Assembly: GCA_002633025.1 (NCBI GenBank)
Contig: NMRB01000316.1
Location: 298,711 to 362,710 of the forward strand
From: Notospermus geniculatus
Taxonomy: Eukaryota > Nemertea > Pilidiophora > Heteronemertea > Lineidae
Length of the DNA: 64,000 bases
Direction: 5' to 3'
Part shown: positions 27,101 through 36,712 of the stretch, piece by piece
How the letters are laid out: the number at the start of each line of letters is the position of its first letter
Numbering within the stretch: position 1 is the first letter of the stretch
The notes under the pieces: generated by a model
Seen by the model: the letters and a program-made list of their open reading frames with translations, nothing else
Told to the model about the DNA's origin: nothing
Database searches by the model: none
Program-made: the position numbers and the translations under genes

Positions 27101-28755
27101 GGATGCGCCCCTCTTGGATCCGTGCCTGCAGGTACTGATATTGCCATCACGCCACCACTCTGACAGCCCAGCAATGTCAAAACTCATACATGTGCTTTAC
27201 CTGAGTAATTGAGCGATTGGCTTTCAATTCGATAGCAGCCTGTATCGATGTTTTGTTTCTACGAAGTCGTAACCCTTCAACTTTTGGCGAGGGTGACTCT
27301 ACAGCTTTCATCATCTTCACAGATCGTGTAGATTTGGGTTTAACTTCAGCTTCTAGTGGTGGAGGTTTAATTTCTGCAGCTCTCCACCAACCTGATTCTT
27401 TCAGTTCCTGAGCACCTGAACGAAAATGCTGTGGGCAACCGGATGATAACGTCCCAGCGACTGTGCCGTGCCATGTAGTCGTCTTCTTCCTGGAGAAAGT
27501 GTGCAAGTTTATCAACTCAATAGGCATATTATTGAATAAAAGCCGCAAAGTGTGTATGAATCTACATATCAGATTGAGAGATCACTGTGTCTTCACCCCC
27601 AGCAGACCTTTGGTTACCTCGGCTAAAACAGACCATAGTGACCAAAAGAGGGTGTTTTTAACATCCAGAAAAGCCTCCTCCTTCAAACCACCCTTTCAAT
27701 ACTGCTCCTTACCTTGTCATCCCAAAGAGTGCAGACCAGTGCTTGTCTATAAATGAACATATGTGCTCTTTCCATCGGAAGAAACCCTTCTTTCCAGAGC
27801 CACTAAGATGCAAATTGTACAAGGCTAAACTCACAACTTGCAACCTGAAGAGACAAACAAGGCTTACCCCAGATGAGGATGCAACAGGGAATTTTATCGC
27901 CTGGTGACCGATGACTACAGAAAAATCAACAGTGACTAATCTAGCTTTTAATTCCATACCAGGGAGAACCCTGGATTCCTGTATGAAGCAAAAACAATCA
28001 TTAGGCCTACATGAACAAATTGATATGCTCCTGGCCTAAAGTCTGGCAACATCTAACTTTGACCCAATGGAATGCGGAAGTTAGGAAATTGATCGTTGGA
28101 TTTTCCGCGGACCTTTAATCACACGCGGCTATTGAATACCAGTGGACAGCGCGAACAATCGGGGAACGACCACAAATGATCAACAGGCATGATTAAAAAC
28201 CGCAAAGCTCTGCCACATTGCATGACTTCCGCATTCCATTAGGTCGAAGTTAGATGTTGCCAGACTTTACATACATTTAACAAGTCCCCAATGAAAGTTG
28301 AAACCAAACTACCGGGTACTATCAAACCATTATTGAGAATGACTAGATTTTTTACCTACATGTACATCATTGATTATTTTGCTGCTGATTTGAAAACAAA
28401 AGATACAAACCATGACATTTTTGATCTCTTGATTTCTTCTCTGCCAGTGGCGCTGCATATAGAACACTTAAAATCAAAGAATGCATCACCTTCTAGGGCA
28501 CTGGGTTTGCCAGTCTGGAGGCAGCCTGAAATGGGAGCAACCTTGTCAGTTGTGACAGAGTAGAAAAGTCGAGAAGGTGGATGGGACTGCAATCTAAGGT
28601 AAGTATCAAACAGACATGTAGGCCATAAGCAGAGTTAAACTGAACAATGCCAGCCCTGACATACCCAAATGAAATAATTTCTTGCACTTGTTACACTCAA
28701 GCATGGTGGCTTCCTTAACTTGGCTGCAGCAATAACAAAACGTTGTTGGTGACAT
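21102..28755 (-). CDS. KAT14: KAT14 (CSRP2BP), ATAC-complex acetyltransferase subunit
   Basis: Fourteen exons on the minus strand: 28755-28665, 28525-28411, 27844-27713, 27489-27201, 26742-26493 (second copy at 25340-25091), 24654-24505, 24099-23847, 23707-23587, 23365-23267, 23021-22828, 22713-22508, 22378-22330, 22128-21996, 21275-21102. All phases agree and total 2256 nt, 751 residues, near the ~780 of vertebrate KAT14. Residues 1-65 hold C7-x2-C10, C21-x2-C24, H29-x2-C32 and FKCSIC, a PHD-type zinc pattern. Residues ~70-150 match the conserved GSGKKGFFRWKEHICSFIDK block. The C-terminus is a GNAT fold: DYCYVRPEHIP, LSECLQYPDFS, acetyl-CoA loop WRFAGIA, then NPAMMLYQKFGF and the ending AFFLRLRR. 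The middle is Ser/Pro rich with a PIKTEP SUMO-like site. It acts in the nucleus as a histone acetyltransferase-related subunit. The start is the first ATG before the zinc pattern; an upstream 5' exon is possible. Confidence 0.93.
21404..21560. mobile_element. MITE with GGATCC-type termini, degraded copy
   Basis: It begins 'caggcgcggatccagagggg' and ends 'cttgatccgcct', with 'gggcgcc' words inside each end. It lies in the last KAT14 intron and is a relative of the elements at 21726, 25556 and 26954. Confidence 0.6.
21726..21975. mobile_element. MITE with GGATCC-type termini
   Basis: Left end 'CAGGCACGGAGCCAG', right end 'CTGGATCCGTGCCTG', with an inner C-rich/G-rich block on each side (gagggggcgg / cgcccccc). 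Non-coding, 250 bp, in the last KAT14 intron. Confidence 0.75.
24229..24351. mobile_element. Hairpin MITE in KAT14 intron
   Basis: The arms 'gggtcatatgaataaagact' and 'agtctttattcatatgaccc' are exact reverse complements and continue inward through 'agyaaatgcttttactt'. The ~40-bp stems enclose a ~45-bp loop. Confidence 0.8.
25430..25555 (-). mobile_element. tRNA-derived SINE-like fragment
   Basis: On the minus strand it reads '...cacctctgagattcctggttcaatccgtgg...' and then '...ccagtttcctcctgctgtg'. The first part resembles a pol III B box (GGTTCAATCC). The same order of blocks is found at 56945-57073 on the plus strand, so this is a dispersed family. The duplicate at 26828-26953 belongs to the repeated KAT14 block. 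Confidence 0.55.
25556..25730. mobile_element. MITE with GGATCC-type termini, copy in duplicated block
   Basis: Starts 'cagggacggatccag' and ends 'cttggatccgtgcctg', with 'gggcgcgc'/'gcgcccc' inner blocks. Same family as 21726-21975. Confidence 0.7.
26314..27330. repeat. Second copy of the duplicated KAT14 block
   Basis: Counterpart of 24915-25932. It continues without a break into the complete exon 27201-27489 and has the better 3' splice site for the 250-nt exon (cattcag|G), so I treat it as the genuine copy. It includes SINE-like and GGATCC-MITE copies (26828-26953, 26954-27128). Confidence 0.8.
26954..27128. mobile_element. MITE with GGATCC-type termini, second duplicated copy
   Basis: Apparently identical to 25556-25730, with ends 'cagggacggatccag' and 'ggatccgtgcctg'. 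Its presence in both blocks reflects the block duplication, not a separate insertion. Confidence 0.7.
28037..28269. mobile_element. MITE with ~45-bp terminal inverted repeats
   Basis: It begins TAAAGTCTGGCAACATCTAA and ends with the matching TTAGATGTTGCCAGACTTTA. The match extends inward through 'aatggaatgcggaagt'/'acttccgcattccatt' with few mismatches. 233 bp, non-coding, in the KAT14 intron between 27844 and 28411. Confidence 0.85.
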
Positions 28756-29983
28756 CTTGGGTTTGTCAAATATGTCCTGCTGCTATGACGGTGAGTATGA
28801 TACTCTCTCAGGTCAGGAATCAGGTAAAAGGTCAAATCATGCCAATCTGTGGGAAAAAGACATGAAATGTTGACAAAAGTTTCCAGAGCGGCCTCTATGT
28901 AGGCCGACTAATTTGTTTGTTGTGGATTTTTATTCTCAATTGAGAAAGAGAGCAGCTCCTGATAATGTCCGTCCGCCATGTCTCTGCTCTGCCTGGTCAT
29001 GCTGGTCACACTGCAGACTGTCGACTGAGTCTGCATGTCTGGGACGGTACCTCTGGTCTGGGACGGTACCTCTGGTCTGGGACTGGGCTGGGTGGGCCCG
29101 GGACTGCGGGAGGGACCTGGGCTGCCCTTCATTCATGCCAGGGGTAGGGGGGGGGGCTATGCTACCCTCCTCCGCCTGCCCCTGCCCTCTGGTCGTCCCA
29201 GCTGGTTAAGTAGCCTCGAGGTACCGCCTACCGGTGGTGGGTGGTGGTGTCCTGGGCGCGCCACCTTCCTTGGTCTTGGTGTGTGCGACCAAAAAGTAGG
29301 CCTAGGCCTAGGCCTAGGGTAGGCAGCGCAGGCCTGCCCTAGGCCTAGCTCATGAGCCTAATAAAAACACCTCTTATCAAGAAAGATGCACAACCAATTA
29401 GGCCTAGGCCTAGGCCTAATTACACAATGACATAGCCCTACGTTTTAACGAAATTACACAAAGATATTTTCACTTGCATGCTTGACTGTTTACTTTGTTT
29501 CTTTTTTTATGTTTTTCGTCCGCCATTAAAATTTGTCGTTGCTGGTAAACCACCACGTACATTTCCAGCTTCGCCGGGAACAACGAATACCACGATCATC
29601 TCAACTTTTTAGGGCAGTAGTATCTAGTTTTCATTTTTCATATCAAAATATGTCTATTGCATGCCTTTTTTGAGTGAAATTGACATGATATCATCGGAAA
29701 AATCCGTTTAGGCCTAGCCGAATGCGAATGAGGTCACAGAGGTGTCTGTTCTGAGTCCTCCATCCTCCACCGACGACCACAACGACCAAATTTCAGACAT
29801 TCAGAACTTCATTTTTCTCAATTATCGATTGTTGTAATGTCTCCATGCATACCTGCTGACGAATGTATGCATTAAGTCTGTAGGCTAGGCATTAAGTCTG
29901 CAGGTACAGTAATCTGTTAGGCCTAGTAGCCTGCCCTAGGCCTAAGCTAAAGTTCATAATGTAGCTTCCATGCCATGGTCCTG
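28756..29983. other. KAT14 5' region and repeats
   Basis: Upstream of the KAT14 start codon. At 29030-29090 a 19-bp unit containing 'ggtctgggacggtacctc' is repeated. At 29297-29420 and 29930-29945 there are runs of aggcct. A GC-rich stretch (28960-29280) could be part of a promoter or a non-coding first exon, but I see no decisive signal. Confidence 0.45.
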
Positions 29984-30699
29984 CCACAGGTTCTTGTGGT
30001 TCGATACTATACTAGGGGACCACAAGTCCTTACACACTTCACTGAGAATGTATAGAAAAACAAAAGGTATGACACTTCGCAAACTAGCAACCCGACCTCC
30101 CAACTTCAAACCACCGCCAAACCTACATTTTCCAACCGATTGCCACGATTTTCGGCACGAGTGATCTCCGATATATATATTCCACAATGAATCCAACTTT
30201 AATGAATGACTTAATCCGAACTTCGGTGATTTTGATCGAGAATTCCGATCACCAGCCAGCGCACAGTGCCTGCGCCAGGAAGTGAGAGAAAGCGATTACT
30301 GCGCATGCGTAACTACGGACAACACGTGCTTTTATCAAGGTTTATTTACTTTCGTGTTTATATTTAGTAGTTGCGCATGCGCAGTAATCGCTTTCTCTCA
30401 CTTCCTGGCGCAGGCACTGTGCGCTGGCTGGTGATCGGAATTCTCGATCAAAATCACCGAAGTTCGGATTAAGTCATTCATTAAAGTTGGATTCATTGTG
30501 GAATATATATATCGGAGATCACTCGTGCCGAAAATCGTGGCAATCGGTTGGAAAATGTAGGTTTGGCGGCGGTTTGAAGTTGGGAGGTCGGGTTGCTAGT
30601 TTGCGAAGTGTCATACCTTTTGTTTTTCTATACATTCTCAGTGAAGTGTGTAAGGACTTGTGGTCCCCTAGTATAGTATCGAACCACAAGAACCTGTGN
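29984..30699. repeat. Near-perfect palindrome, 333-bp arms and 50-bp spacer
   Basis: Arms 29984-30316 and 30367-30699 are reverse complements; I noticed one mismatch near the centre (gtagttA/Gcgcatgcgcag). Each arm holds the NRF1-like motif GCGCATGCGCAG at its inner edge and an ETS-like CACTTCCTGG next to it. The spacer contains CACGTG. The right arm ends at a single N. It lies between the divergent KAT14 and THAP genes. It may be a true foldback element or an assembly fold; the sequence alone cannot decide. Confidence 0.8.
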
Positions 30700-30820
30700 A
30701 GTTGGGAGGTCGGGTTGCTAGTTTGCGAAGTGTCATACCTTTTGTTTTTCTATACATTCTCAGTGAAGTGTGTAAGGACTTGTGGTCCCCTAGTATAGTA
30801 TCGAACCACAAGAACCTGTG
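30578..30820. repeat. 121-bp direct repeat across a single N (contig join)
   Basis: 30578-30698 and 30700-30820 appear identical and abut at the N at 30699. This is the expected picture when overlapping contig ends are placed side by side without merging. Confidence 0.8.
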
Positions 30821-30842
30821 GTCCTGCTTGCCACTTCCCACA

Positions 30843-30875
30843 TGACGTCACGAGTCACGTGATCCGCCATCTTGG
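30843..30875 (+). promoter_or_regulatory. CRE, E-box and YY1 motif cluster before the THAP gene
   Basis: Three strong animal promoter motifs lie within 33 bp: TGACGTCA (30843-30850, CREB/ATF), GTCACGTGAT with CACGTG at 30856-30861 (USF/MYC type), and CCGCCATCTTGG (30864-30875, YY1). They are 57-90 bp before the ATG at 30933, a usual place for a TATA-less core promoter. Motif identity is direct; function is inferred. Confidence 0.6.
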
Positions 30876-30932
30876 AGTACAAACACAATCAGCTGACAAT
30901 ACTGATACAATCTCAGCTTGATGTCCTAAACA

Positions 30933-33900
30933 ATGGTGAATTTCTGTGTTATTGTCAACTGCGGGAACCGTGGAAATCGAGACAAGGATAAATCATTCTT
31001 CAGGCTGCCGGCAGTTATTCATACTCAGGGTGAAAAGACTGAAGAACTCTCGAAAGAACGTCGAAATTTGTGGCTCAAACGAATAGCCAGGGCTGACCTG
31101 AAGGAGTCCAATCTGCCACACATTCGTGTCTGTTCTGACCATTTCGTCAGTGGTAGGTTTCTATACTTTCTTTATATGCCCTATTTGATAATATCACTTC
31201 AGGCATATTATATATGCGTTATGACATGGTACAAATCGCCTCCTGAGTGCTCCCATCCTGGCTGAAGCCAAGTAACAGTGCAGGCAGTGCAGTGCAGTGC
31301 CAGTGTTGAGTGTAGTCTAGTGTAGTCCATCAAGCATCTGCCAGATCTGATCTGAGCTGAGGGCTGATCAGAACAAGAGTAATGTTGTCATTCAGAATGA
31401 AATATCAGAATGACTAACTCAAGACCTATAAACACTTTTAATTTAATATGTCAAGGTGTCACCTTTGGAGTGAGCTCAGCTGGTGGGGCTTAGTGGGGGT
31501 TTATAGTGAGATGTTGCGAACATGATTTGCGAGGCTGTGTTTTTGATTCTGGTAGGGCTAGTGTGGGTGGGGCCGGGGCTTNNNNNNNNNNNNNNNNNNN
31601 NNNNNNNNNNNNNNNNNNNNNNNNNNNNNNNNNNNNNNNNNNNNNNNNNNNNNNNNNNNNNNNNNNNNNNNNNNNNNNNNNNNNNNNNNNNNNNNNNNNN
31701 NNNNNNNNNNNNNNNNNNNNNNNNNNNNNNNNNNNNNNNNNNNNNNNNNNNNNNNNNNNNNNNNNNNNNNNNNNNNNNNNNNNNNNNNNNNNNNNNNNNN
31801 NNNNNNNNNNNNNNNNNNNNNNNNNNNNNNNNNNNNNNNNNNNNNNNNNNNNNNNNNNNNNNNNNNNNNNNNNNNNNNNNNNNNNNNNNNNNNNNNNNNN
31901 NNNNNNNNNNNNNNNNNNNNNNNNNNNNNNNNNNNNNNNNNNNNNNNNNNNNNNNNNNNNNNNNNNNNNNNNNNNNNNNNNNNNNNNNNNNNNNNNNNNN
32001 CCGGGTATTTCTCTGCAAAAATCGCCGTATCTGCGAATATTTTCGACTGCAAATTCATCAATAGGTCCTATACATTTCATTGATACATAAAACCCCCTAT
32101 AAATATCATTAATTTTGATGTAAGATTAAGTGAAACCCAAATTGACCAAAATCTGGTCAGCGGTCCGCGGTCCGCGTTTTAGTGCATGCCTCCGCTAGCA
32201 TTAGCCACACAGAAAATTAGGGAAAATCATTGAAAATGACCACAAAATCAGCCAAAAATGACATCTGTGACTAAAATGCTAAAGGAAAAAGCTGCACTTG
32301 GCCAGCCTCTTTCATATTTCCCATTACCATGGCTAATGAAAATTTGAGCCCAGCAGCAGAAGCCTTGGAATCCCTGGTCGGAAGTCAGTGACGTAGGCTA
32401 CTCCATGGCACACAGTGGAAATCGATTGTTCGATGCAGCTTAATTCCATCGATCGACGACCATTTTTTGGGGCACTGCACCACCACGAGGTGCAGGGATT
32501 CTAAAGTCGTTCCCCTACTGAGAAGAGGTGGGAAGCAAGAGGCACAGCTGGTTCCAGTTGCTGTCATTTCAACCCTTTCTTCTGCTTTATATTTGCAGGG
32601 GCATGAAAATTGAAATAGCTGAAGGTCTGAATTCCAACATTGATTTATCCTGCAGATGAAGAAACCATGGATACCGGAACAAGTTGTCTAGGAAATGATG
32701 TACTTGAAACTGGACCTCATAGCAGTCTTGATGAGAGTATTGATACACAACTGATTGCGAGTAATCAACATGATCAAAGTAGAATTGGGCCAAGATCCAA
32801 AAAGGTTGTAGTTTACCCATCCCGGAGACGATGTGCAGCTGCCAAATGTAAGCAGACAGCTCCCAATCTGTTTGAGTTTCCGAATCCACAGAAACAAAAT
32901 TTGTCTGATGTGGAGAGAGAGAAGGTGGCAAAGTTACGAAGTCTTTGGATTGATTTTGTGAGAGTAGGAAAGGGGAGTGATTGGGAGCCTGTGCCTGCCA
33001 GTAGGTTGTGCTACAGACACTTCACAGAGGACTGCTTCACCAATCAACAGAAATACAAGATAGGATTTGCTCAAAGGTCAGTTTGGTTTACTATCAAGAC
33101 ACAAAAATCTCTTTTGTATGAAGAAATGCATTGGCAGTGTTGATAGAGATGTCTTCCCTTTTCCCCAAACCCTCTCCTATGGTTTAAGGTTAGGACCATG
33201 GTTTGTATTCGGGGGGAAATTGGGAATAAACTGTTGATAAGTGATGTGTGGTTGGTATAAGGGAGCCTGGCATAGTTGGTCCAATGTAACGTTTCCATTC
33301 AATGGTACATGTACTTTGTTGTGAGGAATTTCATTTGCTACCCTACATTATGTTCTGCTAATTCCTGTTGTTGAACTTTCAGTTTAAAACGAAAGATTTG
33401 GGCTGTGCCAACCATACACTCACCTGTTGATACCACAAGTGTTGATTGTGTGGAAGACGAACCTTCAGATCACGAAGGCTTGGAGGATGAAGAAGCATGC
33501 TACTGGGGAAATAATGCTGTTAAAGTCGAACCTCCAGATGCGGAACTGTGTGACCAGGATTCATTTGGGATAAGCCCCAGTGACATTGTGAAAAAAGAAC
33601 CTTGCGATTTTAGTCAAACGGTCACAGCTACTGATTCGGAGTCAATTCATGAAGGGAATTTTTACTTGGATCAGTCCATGGAAACTCCTGCCGATGGCCC
33701 TCGGATTCTGAATCGAATTAAAGTTGAACCACGTGAACAGGAGTTTGATAATGATATGAAGTTTGAGAATGAGATTAATGAGGCAGCAGTTCAATATTCA
33801 GATGGTCTTGGTTGCAATGGGATGAACTTAGACGAACATGAAATGAAAACTGAACCGAATACTGATTCCTTCCCGCAGCTGCCAGAAGGCGTGGGTACAG

Positions 33901-34482
33901 TTGGATCTGGCAGTGGTTTTGCTGCGCACTTAGCAGAAGTAGGCTTGGAAAATATCAGCACGGACGAAGCTGATTCAATAAAGCAAGAATTAGAAAGGGA
34001 CAGTGACGCGAATGCGAGGAGGGGCCTGTTGAAAATAGAAGTTGAAGACCCTCTGCACCCTGTGCCAGTTGGATTGAAACGAAAGATGGATAATTCCTGC
34101 AGCTCTGCCATGGTAAGTCGAGTGACCTATGGCAACCTTCAGCCAATATTTCGGTGCAGCAGTTGTGTCTAAATTAGGTCCATGGGTAATGCAGGTTTTG
34201 ATGGTCAATAATTTTGACAGGTGGCTCTAGCTGGATGGTCCTCCCAGCTGCCTGCAGTGTGCTTTTTGCTTGCCAATGATAAGGACCTCCCAGTCCCCCT
34301 GGAACCAGCATTGTTAATTTAATTCACACCTCTTGAATTGTTGTTATTCTTGGTACTATTACAGCAATTGAAAGCCCAGCGTGTGGAAATGCATCCCCAG
34401 CCGGTAGAGATTCAGCCAAAACCAGTGGAGATTACACCCATGCCAGTCGTGATACCTGGTTGCGGTCTACCACAAGGTGCAG
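30933..34482 (+). CDS. THAP-domain protein, shared 5' exons (two THAP domains plus SUMO-site linker)
   Basis: Exons 30933-31152, 32656-33076, 33383-34112 and 34365-34482 join in phase: 496 codons plus one G, so no stop is reached and a 3' exon is required. Residues 5-73 begin a THAP domain (C5-x4-C10, FFRLP, W47, C67-x2-H70); its expected AVPTF tail is missing and may lie in the gap 31582-32000. Residues 133-226 form a complete second THAP domain (C133-x4-C138, LFEFPNP, C192-x2-H195, then AVPTI across the next exon join). Residues 230-457 are acidic and hold six psi-K-x-E sites at K261, K284, K327, K369, K414 and K431. Residues 458-496 repeat 'QP.PVEI'-like words. THAP domains are zinc-dependent DNA-binding modules of transcription factors and P-element transposases, so this is a nuclear DNA-binding protein. 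The ATG at 30933 has an A at -3 and sits behind a motif-rich promoter. Exact orthologue not recognised. Confidence 0.85.
31582..32000. other. Assembly gap (419 N)
   Basis: The run of Ns lies in the intron after the first THAP exon. It may hide a small exon encoding the end of the first THAP domain. Flanking sequence is not coding. Confidence 0.95.
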
Positions 34483-34601
34483 GTTAGTGACTCCTATTTC
34501 TATGAATCTTGACACACATGACATGATCTGCTACCATGGTGCATCACCTCGAGCCCACCGACAGTCGAAATCCACTGCATAGCTCCCTTATCTGTTAGAA
34601 T

Positions 34602-35235
34602 TACAGTGGAACCCCGGTCGGCGACCACCCCTATAACGCGACCACCTCGGAAAGACGACGAGTTTACAAATCCCCGATTGTTTTTCTCTTTATTTCCCTT
34701 TGGAAAGTTTCACTAACGCGACCACCCCGCTATCCGGACCGCAACCACTGCTTTGGCTGTCCCAAGTGGCAATTAGCACCTCGGTAACACGACCACCCAC
34801 AAGCTAATTAGGGATCTGGTTATGAAACAAAGTTTACAAAGGCGAGTCAGCAGGGTGTGTGTACCTAACATGACCAATGCAGATACATGGCATACGCCAT
34901 GCGCATGACGGTTGCGGTCATATAAAGGCAGGCCTAAGAATGAAACATGTGACGGGTGCAATATTAACGTGGAGTTCACCATTTCCATACCTGCCGGTCG
35001 TCCATCCTAGGAGTCGCACTGTCGGTCGGCTATCTGCTTACTAATATCAGGCCAGGTTGGAAATGGTCTAGTCTGGTTTATTGAATGAAACATGGATAAA
35101 AAGAAAATATGACCCTCAGTTTACTTTGGTCTGGATCAGCACTCATCGGGCCGATTTCGGTAAGGCGACCACCCCGCTAACGCGACCACTTTGGGTCTGT
35201 CCCGTGGGTGGTCGTGTTACCAGGGTTCCACTGTA
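34602..35235. mobile_element. DNA transposon relic with CAGTGGAACCC termini
   Basis: Left end 'taCAGTGGAACCCCGGT', right end 'ACCAGGGTTCCACTGta', with TA at both outer edges as in Tc1/mariner-pogo elements. The inner halves carry 'aacgcgaccacc' words several times. No intact transposase. Related ends occur at 35690-35712 and 51351. Confidence 0.75.
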
Positions 35236-35801
35236 CTTCTGAGCTTATCCCCAGCTAGCCGGTTATCTCGCCAAAACAAACTTTTATACCCAACCCTTGC
35301 GCATGCGGCTAGCCGGTGATAAGCTCAGAACAGGTATTATAAGTACGCTACTAGTGGATAATATTTTCAATAGGGAAAATTATAATCACCGCAAACAGAA
35401 AAAAAATTTTAATTTTATTTTTTTCCCCATCGCCACTGTTCGGTCCACAATATCTGATGGCTGTACATGTACGATACCGGGTACATCAATAAAGCAACAC
35501 AGAACATTTATTTTGAAATAAAATTTATTTTTATTTTTTCCTCTGAGCTGCCCCTACAGATGGCTTACAAGAATGCAAAAAAATATTATTTTTTTCTGAC
35601 CACCTCTGTATGTCCTTGGATAAAAAAGCACGCCGAACAAAGTATAAAAAGTTTCACCTCAGCAGGGTGGTTGTGTTACTGATCAGATGTTGTCAACAGG
35701 GGTTCCAGTGTACATGAAGTTGGAGTACAGAAGTTGATCTGTTCAGCTGTCGATGTATGAGGATGAAGGATTAAGGATGGATCTGCTTTGGTTTGTTGCA
35801 G

Positions 35802-36712
35802 TGATTCAACGTTTAGGTGACTCTAAACACTTGAAGAAGATAGCAGGAGCAATTGGATCACAATATAAACGACTCCAACTACGAGCGGTGACGTGGGGAT
35901 GGCAGAACTTCAGCTCGAACATTTACCCTTCTTTGGAGATTTCCAGGATGATAGCAGATATTCCCCCCACAGCTGAAGCCGGACCTCGTACAGCTGCAAC
36001 AATTTCAATTCTTCATACAGGGAAGGGCTCGTTCTGTGTGAATGGAAAAGTTCTCCAAAACTTTGATGCTTTTGATGAGGCTAGTGACGAAGTGTTTTTT
36101 GATAATATCAACGAACAACTCAAACTATTGGGGACTGGTTTTGCTTATTGCAGTGGAGTGTCTTTTGATGAATACAAGCTAACTTGTTCCAGTCTTCTAC
36201 ATCTACAAAAAACACCGAAATGTCTGGTGAGCGATCCTACCTCCGGCTGCTTGCGAGCAAAATTGTGTTTTAAATGGTTCAAGATGGGTAAAAAACTGAA
36301 CATGCTAGCTAGACAGCGCATAGCTATGGGAACATTTAGATGCGCCAAGTGTGCGACAACTTTTAGCTATGCAAGGAGAGAAAATCGAGGAGTTGCAAAA
36401 CTAACTCCAAAAACGATTCAAAGTCGCGAGTCGTCACGTTCACGTTGCACGTTCAGTGCTCTCAGTACTAAAAGTAAAATTGCCAGGTATAGGGACCTAG
36501 TTCGTGAGAAAAGGATGGATTATTTCAAAATGTTACGGTACAAGAAAAAATTGGAAGAGCTTTGTCCAGATTATGTGGATGATGAGCAGTCATTGGACAA
36601 AATGGGTGAATGCCCTGATGAGCATGTTTGTGAAAAGTTCTCTGACAATGCTGTTTCAAGTGGCAGTAGTGTTGATGAAGATGGCGGGGATACCGGGGTG
36701 CTTCTGGGATAA
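35802..36712 (+). CDS. Alternative terminal exon V1 (unknown Cys-containing tail)
   Basis: An acceptor (ctttggtttgttgcag) is followed by an open frame whose first two bases complete a split codon, the same phase as the donor at 34482; joining gives 799 residues in total. An in-frame ATG at 35753 just upstream would also allow an independent gene. The ~303-residue tail has a C-x2-C pair (FRCAKCATTFSY) without the two histidines of a C2H2 finger, an LSTKSKIARYRDLV segment and a charged helix (YFKMLRYKKKLEEL). The Cys pair followed by a helical SR..S.LST segment reminds me of tails of THAP- or transposon-associated proteins, but I cannot name the family. Decayed copies lie at 40281-41120 and 44160-44300. 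Confidence 0.55.

Noticed and set aside
30487-30798. ORFs of equal sequence on both strands at 29954-30196 and 30487-30798
   Set aside because: They arise from the palindrome arms and the contig join, and one crosses the N.
31476-32090. Long ORFs across the N run
   Set aside because: They consist of undefined residues; the same holds for 52264-53599.
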